Shown here: positions 55,762 through 64,000 of the stretch, one piece after another | How the letters are laid out: every line of letters begins with the position of its first letter | How positions within the stretch are numbered: position 1 is the stretch's first letter | Source: Pyrenula massariospora | Taxonomy: Eukaryota; Ascomycota; Eurotiomycetes; Pyrenulales; Pyrenulaceae | Length of the DNA: 64,000 nt | Direction: 5' to 3' | Assembly (NCBI GenBank): GCA_021030905.1 | Contig: JAGFMI010000017.1 | Location: forward strand, 186,001-250,000 | The notes under the pieces: generated by a model | Told to the model about the DNA's origin: nothing | The model's input: only the letters and a program-made list of their open reading frames with translations | Databases searched by the model: none | Made by a program: the position numbers and the translations under genes

Positions 55762-58700
55762 GCGCTGCTCCAAATAATTTGATAACACGCGCTCACTTTG
55801 CACATAGATAACATGAATGCGTCCTCGGACTTGAGAGCCGATTGGAAGTTGCCCGCAACAAGGTGTCGCTTGTCGCTTATCGCTTACAGATAGCATGCAT
55901 GAAATGATTACGCATTTGCAACATCTCCATCTCCTTTTAAGGCTCTTTGAAGGACCGCAGATGCTCGAAAGCTTCTTACTAACTTAGAGCCATAATGCGG
56001 TCCTTGCGGGATAAGTCCATTCCTGGGGAAGAAGCCGGAAAGCTGCATCCGCGCGATTCATGCCATTGCTGGACTGCTCGATCACGATTCACGAATGTGA
56101 TGCCTTCTCTTAGGTCTTTTTATTGGCGGTGTGACTTAAGAAGGGGATGCCATTCACATGTTTCAGCCATGTTTCTCTTTACAACCACTTGATGGCATGA
56201 GGCAAGCACCACTTGACCATCCGCTGTCCCTGGCTTCGGCGAGCAATGGCGGGATCATCCGGAAAATACAGGGATAAACCTCTTCCTCCTTGAGTAATCA
56301 AGCAAGCTAGTCCCAAAAGCTATTCTATCAAGCATAAATACCAGACGACAGGATCAGTCGCGGACCTGCGATACCCTGGCGCCATGAGTCTGTAGTCTCC
56401 CAATCCATACCGGGGAGAATTTCTGGGCAAGCTCATCGCGCGAAATGCTTCGGCTAATGAGAACAAAAACAGGAAGTCAAGAGCCTTCCAAGCCGACACG
56501 AGTAGGTCACCGCATTCTTTGCACTAAAGTCAGGGTCGTTTGAAGCTGGCACTAGCCATACGCATAGGCTCCTTTGCCCAAGGAGGCAAGTTGGACACTT
56601 GCATATCCCGACTTCAACTATGCCTCAAATTAATAGCTAGCTTATATCTCTTACAGCATAGTTACCGGTTCATTTCGACTCTAAAGACGAGGCTTGGTGT
56701 ACTGCGAGGTCGTTCTTCGCGGGGAAAGGTGTGTCTTGGCTGCTTCATCACAGCGACAACCCTGGCACTGTGACGAAGTGCGGTTATGTGCCTACAGTCA
56801 CCCTTTGAAAAGCATAAGTTTGTGCAGGCTCTCGGCCTAACTCAAGATGGTCCCTGGTCTGCCTCGGAGTAATGCAGCTCGAGAAGAGTTGTCAGGAAGT
56901 ACCATGTTCGGGGTTGCGAAGACAAGGTGTCCGCAGGCCCTGTGTTAAGATGGCCATATGATCTACCGGCATTGGAGAGTTATTTGATGTGCATTCGTGA
57001 CAGGCCTGAAACGTCATGTGCAAAGTTTATGTACCAAGGCTGGGCAGTCGGTGCCCCCCTCTTTACAGTAAAAGCTATCAATCTGCGATCAAGGGGAGGA
57101 AGATTTCGGCCTTTGAGTTCTCGTCCTGCTAGGCTTCACAAAGGGGACTCCGTCGAGCAGAAGGCTCCATCGGGTGGGTCAAGAGAGGGTCGGTGGAGTT
57201 GTACCTTCACGATGAGGCCACGCATGTAGGAGGGGAAGCCCTGGATCAGTCACTCATCATCACACTGGCTGCCTCCCGCGGCCTGGTGAGACTGTTCCCC
57301 GCCTCCGTCATCTTCCCTGTTCAATGGTCGGCTTTAGTTCGTGATCGGCGCAGGGATGATGAGGGCTTCAGACGCATGGACCAGGAGGAGGCGCAGCAGC
57401 AGGCAGAGGGACAGGGTTCTGTGTCACTTGTCATTGCCATCCGTAGAGTCTCTGTATTGCGATGATTTTGACCACAACTCGATCGTTGATGCACAATTGT
57501 CTTGATCCCAGCGGATTCGGGCGTATGCGACCCTCGAGGGGTGGGGGTGACACAAGAGGCGGCTCGCTAATCGATGCAAACCGAACGGCCGGGAGCTCGC
57601 TACATTTTAGCTTTATCGTCTTCCACGGCTTCTCGAGGAATTTCAGCGGTCTCGCCCCTTGATAGCCAGGAACCGCTGTGAACATGGCATTTCTGTATTC
57701 TGCCCTCTTCTCTACATCTGGGCCATCTCAAAACGTGTGGGAGATCTTCCCGACGCACGAACATCAAACGGCGATTTCGAGCCTACGGTCATGACTCGGC
57801 ATCTTTACCAGGTGTTCTGAGGCATGGAATCATGCACACCGTCTTGAATCATCACAGTTTCTAACAGGCTGCCTCGGGAACTCAAGCATAAACCCCCACA
57901 GCTGCTGTTTAGGCTGATAACGGTTCTCTGATACCCTTTCTCCAGCCCGGACTGGCGTACGTCCTTCCTTGTGCCGTGTCTGCTCCATCTCACAATCCTA
58001 TTTTGTACCACGTGGAACGGCTTCGGCGAGCTCTCGCCTACATGGCTAGCCTCTCCCGAACTAAGTGGAATACCTACATCTGCAGACTACTGCTGACCAG
58101 GCTAGAACGATCGACTAACGGCTTCACCATCACTCAACTACAGCAAGGCACACCGGTCTTGCAAATTAAAAACCGTCCGCAACGCGCCCAATGCGCCTGG
58201 CGGGGGTGAAAGATCTACAGTGCTCGCAGGAACGAGGCACGCGACGCTAATCACTCTGCTAACTTCCATCGCAGAGACGCCACAGCTGGCGCTGGCGCTG
58301 GATAGTGCTCTTCTCCAGATGAGGTGATTTCTGATCGCAAAGCTGCGAACTAAAATTTCCGCGCTCTTGTTCGTTTGTATACTAGGAGGTCTGGTGACGT
58401 ACTGTGCCTGAATGTCTTGCGTGGAAAAGTGGGCGGTCATACGAGCCGATGGCTGTCAAGCACGCTACGGGGCGATTTCAGGAACTCAATCCACATGGAG
58501 AGGTAGGTACACCTTCAGAATCTTCCTGTGCATCGCGCCGTCTGCGTGAAGGCAACTTGACAGCGAGGTGCATTCCGGCATATGCTCTCTCAAAGTAGCC
58601 ACCCTCTACCAAACGCTATACTGACGTGCATCTTGTCCCTAATATTCATGACTGATAGTTTGTCCTGACTTCCACTGAAACTTTGACATTTCCATTGATC

Positions 58701-61700
58701 CAGTTGCACATTCCAATAATAGATGATTCCTACCATGTCTGATGGCCACTGCATTACAGTGCTGAGACCAAACATCTATTTTTGACAGAGTTAAAGACTC
58801 TGGGGAAGCAATCTTACTTAGTTCACGCGAGCAGTTGGAAATCCCGAAAATGGCTTCCTTGAAGGAGATCGAACGCCGATATGGGTTGGGGTCTTCCAAA
58901 AGGAGGAAATTGTCACTGGTCCATCCTCATGAAAAAATCCCCGAAATACGTATGCCCTGAAGATCGTTGGCCAGACCTTTAGTCGCCACATTGATCAGAG
59001 TTTCGGTCCTGATGCCTCGAATCGACGGCTCGATCCCTTGGTTGCCAGTAAACTTCGTACCAACACCTTGGCAGGCCCCGAGCTTGTCTTCCTCTCCACA
59101 CCCCACTGAGCTCACCATTGTTGCTGCGAGAGAATCTAGAGCTCCACTGTTTACCGGTCGCCCAAATCGGATTGCCTCCTGCCTGCGCCATCGCCCCCTC
59201 GGTGGCTACAGATCTTTATTCGGAGTCCCGGCCTGGTCGGCGGAGGACGCGTATGCAAAGGGGAAAAGAAGAGATCCTTCAAGTTTGAACCTATAGCCAA
59301 TTTCAGCAACCTCAACCTCAGACGAACTTCGACATCCATATCATTTCCGGAGTCTCGATGCGCTCACGACTGGACAGACCCAAGGAAGAATGCTCAAAGT
59401 CCACAGCGGGGCCTATGGACACGATAGTCACGGGCATAATCGCAGGTTCCATTTTGTGGATTCCGCGCCTACCTTACGGAGCCATTGTCAATCCCGCAGC
59501 TAAACACTACGACAGAGTAGAGACTCCTGAAGGTTCCACATGCTGATCCAGTATTTGCCATTACCGGTTTAGGATCGAAAAAGTTTCAAATCAAGACAGG
59601 ATGTCCTCCAAGTCCAACGTTAGTGACGGCCTAGATGAAGCAGGATCTGTCATTCCTTTTGGCTATGTGGCTCACCATCTGTGAAGGTTTCTCCTTAACT
59701 GCCTTTCTTTTGTACTGGTTCAAATGCACTGATCGGGCTGGAAGTCTATTATGAAGCAGTCTTGCAGAGCAAAGCGACAGTCCCATTACGGACTGATTTT
59801 AAAGCAAGTCTATCTATCATTGTTCAAAGAAATGGTAGCCCAGAGTTCTTACGTACTAATCACGTATATCCGGAGTCTAATAGGAGAAGGAACAAAGTGA
59901 TGTGGAGTTCATATGAAGGGTTCCGCTGGACGGCTTTTGCCTTTCAAGAAACAAGATACTTAGATGCTCCTACTTCAACGCTTTGCACGTCGGCTCTTTG
60001 TGGAGATATTGAGCGTGCTCACAATCTATGTAGTTAGTCTATGACGTGCTGGGACTAGGGAGCAGGGGTTTAGAAGTTTCATTTCAAAGCTTTGTTTCAG
60101 CAATTTCCTCCGAGGCTCGAGGTCTCTGATCTCGGCATTAGCTGCAACCGCTCTAGTCCTGACAAATTATAAAGTAGCTGCTCTTACGGATCCGAGACGG
60201 CTGCGCCTCCGGAGACCGGACGGATGTCAACGTAGACAATGTGATATCTTTCTCTTTCAAGCAGACTGGGGCCCTGCAGGGTGATGGACTCGTTGTGATG
60301 CCACTCTGTGACTTTTAGGCTGGGATGCGTTCCGGATTCTGAAAAGAACCAAATTGTATCTGTCAGTCAGGCAGGACACTAGCACTAGATAGGTGGCTGA
60401 GAGGTGAGAAGAATAGAGCAGAGACCACGAGGGACCGTTTTCTCAGGAGGGATCCCTAGTGGTCCCTAGGTACAATCGTTAGCGGCCCACGACCATTCGA
60501 AAGTCTATTTGGGAGGCATTGACATGAAACCTGGTTGATCCTGACCCCAGAGCCCCACCCCTGTATCAGAGCAAGCTTTTCCACCTTGAGTAGGAGTGGA
60601 TCGATTCCTCAAACTGTGTGCTTTCGACCGGGGATTGGCGGATGACCCGGCAGATCCAATATGTTCATACATAAACCGAATGGGAAACCGCCGTGGATGG
60701 AAAGCTATATCATGGTCCTGCTAATCCCTCGAAGTTGTGTTAAAGACGAGTGTTTGCTTGCCTGCGCCTTGCCTTGCTGAACCTTGATATTTGCCTTCCC
60801 GAACTTAGACACGGACGGGGTGTACAAGACCTTGTATCAACATATCAGTGTTTTGTTTAGTGTTGTTGCTGCTGCTGCTCTCTCTGCGAAGAACACTGGT
60901 TTCCTGCTTGGACGACCAACCTGCCAGTGTACGACCAGTGATACTCGAATTTTTCGCCGGCCCTCATTCCGGCAGCCTCATTGAAAGAAAGTCGCATTGC
61001 CTGTACCACCAACCCAGCATTTGCCATTTGTGGCCGGGGAACTGCCGCGATCATTGGGTATCCGGCGCCCAACAAGAAGTGCCTCACCGATTATTATTGA
61101 GCCAGGCTATTCCAAGATCGCCGACCGGTGCTTACGACACCCAAAGACTGCAGCGTCGAGCTGGACGGCCAGGTGCGTTTGACAGCGATCCTCGACCGTT
61201 TCTGTCACTGCTCTGGTCTGGTTTTGGTCTGGGGCTTGCGAAGATAGAGCGGGTTGATCGACGTGCCTGGATCTGCTTCCCCAGAGATACCGGATTATCG
61301 CAGTGTGGCTTGAGTGGGGTGAATAGCTCTGCCCGCCCAAGGGAGTTACGGCTCCGACGATCCACTTGGCTGCGCGCTCGCTCTCAGCGACCACGACCAC
61401 GGCTGCTAAGACTACGGCTGCTGCTACTGCTGCTGCTGCTGCTGCTCCTGTGGTTCCCCACCAAACGCCATATCGCGCGCTCTCTCACATCCCTACCACG
61501 CCTCGACACACCACTCCTCACCACCACTCCTCCTCGACGCTCCTCCTCATACCTACCGCTTCCTTCTGATCCCTTCTCAATCCTCTCTTCCTCCCTCTCT
61601 TCTCCTACAAGAACCCGCCTCGACAGCCCTCTCCCTCCTCTCCCGCCGCTCGTCGCCCGTTTCCATCCCGTGCATTCGATTGTCCTACGCGCGGCAGGGG

Positions 61701-62175
61701 CTTTCCACCACTCGTATTCCGTCCCAACCGTCCCTGCTCAACCCGCCTTTTCCCAACTTTGGTCTGGCTCCTGGGGCCTCCACAAAGATCTTCCACCCCG
61801 TTCTGTTAGCGGCCGCCGTTTGGAACCCGAACTATCAGCTCGCTACCCAAACTCTACCCTATCTCGCCCAAATTTCCCACCCCAAAGCAATCCCACACCC
61901 ACCGTCGGTCGCGCTGTGTCACTCCAGACTTGCGCCCGCTGAGACTACACTCTCGACATTCCGCCCACTATCACATCTGGCAGGGGACTGCCACCGTCGA
62001 TACGCATCGGGTTTACCGTCGCTCACCTTGCATATCCCCAGCTGCTCCCGTCAAACCATTTGAGCCCTCGGATCTACCCCGAAGCCCTTGTGTTCCCTCC
62101 ACCAACTCAGCTGCAACTTCCATCGTTCAAGCTCCCGCCTCCAAGGCTTGCTGAGATCGTAATCCATTGTTTTCG
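55762..62175. other. Gene-poor 6.4-kb region and long leader of the C2H2 gene
   Basis: No supported protein gene lies in 6.4 kb, against a gene about every 3 kb elsewhere. Frames up to 364 codons near 60848-61942 overlap each other in three phases, are Ser/Pro/Arg-rich and have no domain. The last 1.3 kb is pyrimidine-rich with a GCT repeat and several short ATG frames, as expected of a long 5' leader with upstream ORFs for the C2H2 factor. The rest may be a large regulatory region or a non-coding transcript. No terminal repeats or transposon motifs were seen. Confidence 0.45.
61417..61446 (+). repeat. GCT trinucleotide repeat
   Basis: Ten GCT-type units with one ACT interruption, in the presumed leader of the C2H2 gene. 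In one frame it would encode poly-Ala, but that frame ends shortly after. Confidence 0.85.
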
Positions 62176-63665
62176 ATGGATCGATTCTCGCTGGTGCAGT
62201 CTCGCAATGGGTCGACTGGTTCAGCCGGACGACAATTTACGTGCGATTGGCAAAAGTCGGAGTGTGGAAAGGTATGCACCCCCTCTACGAAGCTGCAGGC
62301 AAATGAAGCTTCAAATGAGTCGGCGATCTCGGCCAGCTAATATCTCGCACGTATAGGTCTTCAATCGAAAGTCCGATCTAGCCAGGCACTATCGCATTCA
62401 CACAAACGAGCGACCCTATTCATGTACATGGGAAGGGTGCGACAAAGCCTTCATTCAGCGAAGCGCCTTGACAGTCCACATTCGAACACATACTGGCGAG
62501 AAGCCCCATCGGTGCGACTTTGAGAACTGCCGTAAAAGCTTTTCCGACGTGAGTGACAGGCATGTGTTGATGGCTCGAGCTGGTGCTAACATCTCACAAG
62601 TCTTCGAGTCTTGCACGTCATCGACGCATCCATACCGGTAACCGCCCCTATAAATGTCAGGACTGCGAGCGAAGGTATGCCGAAACGCACATTTCTACGA
62701 TCTGGACCTAACACTGACTGGCCTGCAGCTTCTGCCGCAAGACTACACTGACTAAGCACCGGAGACGGTCTCATCGTTTCGACGGCGGCTCCCCCGTTGA
62801 CTCTAGCGAAACTTCAGACACTGAAAGCGAGGTTTCCCCTACTGACCCAGCACACCCTGTCTTCAATCCAAGTCAATGGAACCAACTCCGAGCTCCCTTC
62901 GATGGCATGCCCCATCGTTCTCAATCGATGAATAATCTCGTGAAAATGGAAAATGAACCAATGTACAGCCCGGGTATCCAGCATGGCCACAGGTACAGCA
63001 TGTCCGGCGACGCACATATTGGGAATGGGGCAGTGCCAAACAACGGATCTCGGCCTAATCAACCACACCCCAGTCAATTACACTCACAGAACTTGCCTGC
63101 ACAGCAATGGGACTATCGTAAACTCTCAAACCGCATGACACCGACAGTCATCCGCACAGAAATGCAACCCCACACCATGGCCAACAACAACTTGACATCC
63201 GCCCAGTTACAGACGAGTCCCAGCACCATGTCTCCCGCTGATTCCTCGCCTCGCGATCCATCTCAGGCCTACAGCCAGTCCATGCAGAATGCGGCTCAGA
63301 ATTTTGCAGTCGTGCAAAAGCCTGCCGATGCGGCTATACACTATCGGCAATATCCTCAAGCTCAGCCCCATCAACGAGTGCACGTCATCCCACCTCCCCA
63401 GGATACGGGCAATCAGGCTATAGCGACAATCTCACCTCAGTCTCAGACGTATCAATCACCGACAATGGAGGAGCATCAACACATACTGTACGAACAGATC
63501 GGTTTTCAAGAACCTGTCGGAGTTGTTCAGGCTCAACAATTTAACGGCCTTCAATTCCCATATGGCATTTCTGCATCTGCTGATATGTACAAGCCTGAGG
63601 ACTACGGCTTCAATACAACCTACGAGCACATGTTGCCTAGTGAGCGGGCCATGAACAGCTTCTAA
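62176..63665 (+). CDS. C2H2 zinc-finger transcription factor (four fingers)
   Basis: Four exons, 62176-62271, 62357-62548, 62601-62674 and 62729-63665, give 432 aa. Introns of 85, 52 and 54 nt have canonical ends and branch sites (GCTAATA, TGCTAAC, CACTGAC), and every junction falls within a zinc finger. Fingers: C23/C30-H43/H47 ([23 protein letters not shown]), C55/C60-H73/H77 (CTWEGC), C85/C90-H103/H107 (CDFENC) and C115/C118-H131/H136 (CQDC), with TNERPY and TGEKPH linkers. The array, with [23 protein letters not shown] and CRKTTLTKH recognition helices, matches a family widely conserved in Pezizomycotina. The C-terminal half is Gln/Pro/Ser-rich, probably an activation region. ATG 62176 has an upstream in-frame stop, but an extra 5' exon cannot be excluded. 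Finger 1 has an unusual six-residue Cys-Cys spacing. Confidence 0.88.
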
Positions 63666-64000
63666 ACAAGCTCATGACACGAATTTCATACCTCATTCTG
63701 GCCCGGCCTTTCTGCTAAGAAGGCTTCTCTGCTCGGGCTCGGTTCATTTTCATGGATTGATCTCCTTCCGGGAGGTCATTTCCGGATCAAAAGCGCTTTC
63801 GATCTTAATTGCGTATCTAGTTTGGATTAATTGTATAATATTCTCCGGGCTCTGCGATGATTGACGAATTTCTTTCTCGATTCAGCCATTTATTGCTTTC
63901 TGGGGATGATGAAATTCTTGACGATTTTCAATTCAGAGATACCCTCTACAATGGGCTGGAATTATGGGGGTGGATTGATGATGTTGACGATAGTTTCTGA
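63666..64000. other. 3' flank of the C2H2 gene
   Basis: 335 bp to the window edge, AT-rich, with no gene seen. Confidence 0.4.

Noticed and set aside
55762-60800. Search for terminal repeats, reverse transcriptase or transposase motifs
   Set aside because: None seen by eye on either strand, so I do not call a mobile element here.
60848-61942. 364-codon open frame with Leu/Ser/Pro-rich sequence
   Set aside because: Overlaps open frames in other phases over a pyrimidine-rich, GCT-repeat leader, lacks an identifiable fold, and does not join in frame to the zinc-finger exons.

Overview
The window is nuclear DNA from a filamentous ascomycete (Pezizomycotina). The evidence is the gene content: a HET-domain protein, a CFEM surface protein, a siderophore-type acyltransferase, ERG27, a fungal GT2 glycosyltransferase and large ankyrin proteins. 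Introns are 43-119 nt (one tentative one is longer), with GT..AG ends and CTAAC/CTGAC-like branch sites. Genes lie on both strands with no operons. I cannot place the class more finely. I found no tRNA, rRNA, CRISPR array, intact transposon or viral element.

Layout. 0-7 kb: a signal-anchored membrane protein (-), a HET-domain protein (+) and an Rtc5/TLDc protein (-). 7-13 kb: a Ser/Thr-rich secreted protein with a separately spliced Cys-rich tail (-) and a small secreted protein (+), both in gene-poor surroundings. 13-22 kb: a divergent pair, a multi-membrane GT2 glycosyltransferase (-) and a very large membrane/ankyrin-repeat protein (+). The ankyrin frame is interrupted by one in-frame TAG and then continues with more ankyrin repeats. 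23-32 kb: a Cys/His-rich protein (-), a SidL/SidF-like N5-hydroxyornithine acyltransferase (-), an ornithine cyclodeaminase-like protein (-), glycerol kinase (-) and a DUF3429 membrane protein (-, ending just after 32.2 kb). 34-44 kb: the bridge-type lipid-transfer protein VPS13 (+), divergent from DUF3429. 44-49 kb: a basic, probably nuclear protein of unknown function (+) and a weakly supported multi-exon orphan (+). 49-56 kb: an F-box-like/LRR protein (+), ERG27 3-keto-sterol reductase (-) and a CFEM surface protein (+). 56-62 kb: gene-free sequence leading into a four-finger C2H2 transcription factor (+, 62.2-63.7 kb).

Most genes are independent housekeeping or accessory genes. Possible links are only loose: ornithine metabolism (ornithine cyclodeaminase-like protein and hydroxyornithine acyltransferase, about 0.9 kb apart), membrane/lipid biology (VPS13, ERG27, glycerol kinase), and cell-surface or wall biology (GT2, CFEM, Ser/Thr-rich secreted protein). 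I see no biosynthetic cluster.

Many genes were rebuilt by hand from splice signals and frame continuity. Intron positions are therefore predictions, strongest where a conserved protein motif is restored across the junction (glycerol kinase, VPS13, C2H2 factor, CFEM protein, acyltransferase, Rtc5, DUF3429). The most interesting items are the TAG-CTA interruption of the ankyrin gene, the hidden Cys-rich terminal exon of the Ser/Thr-rich secreted protein, the orphan small secreted protein, and the long gene-free leader of the C2H2 factor.
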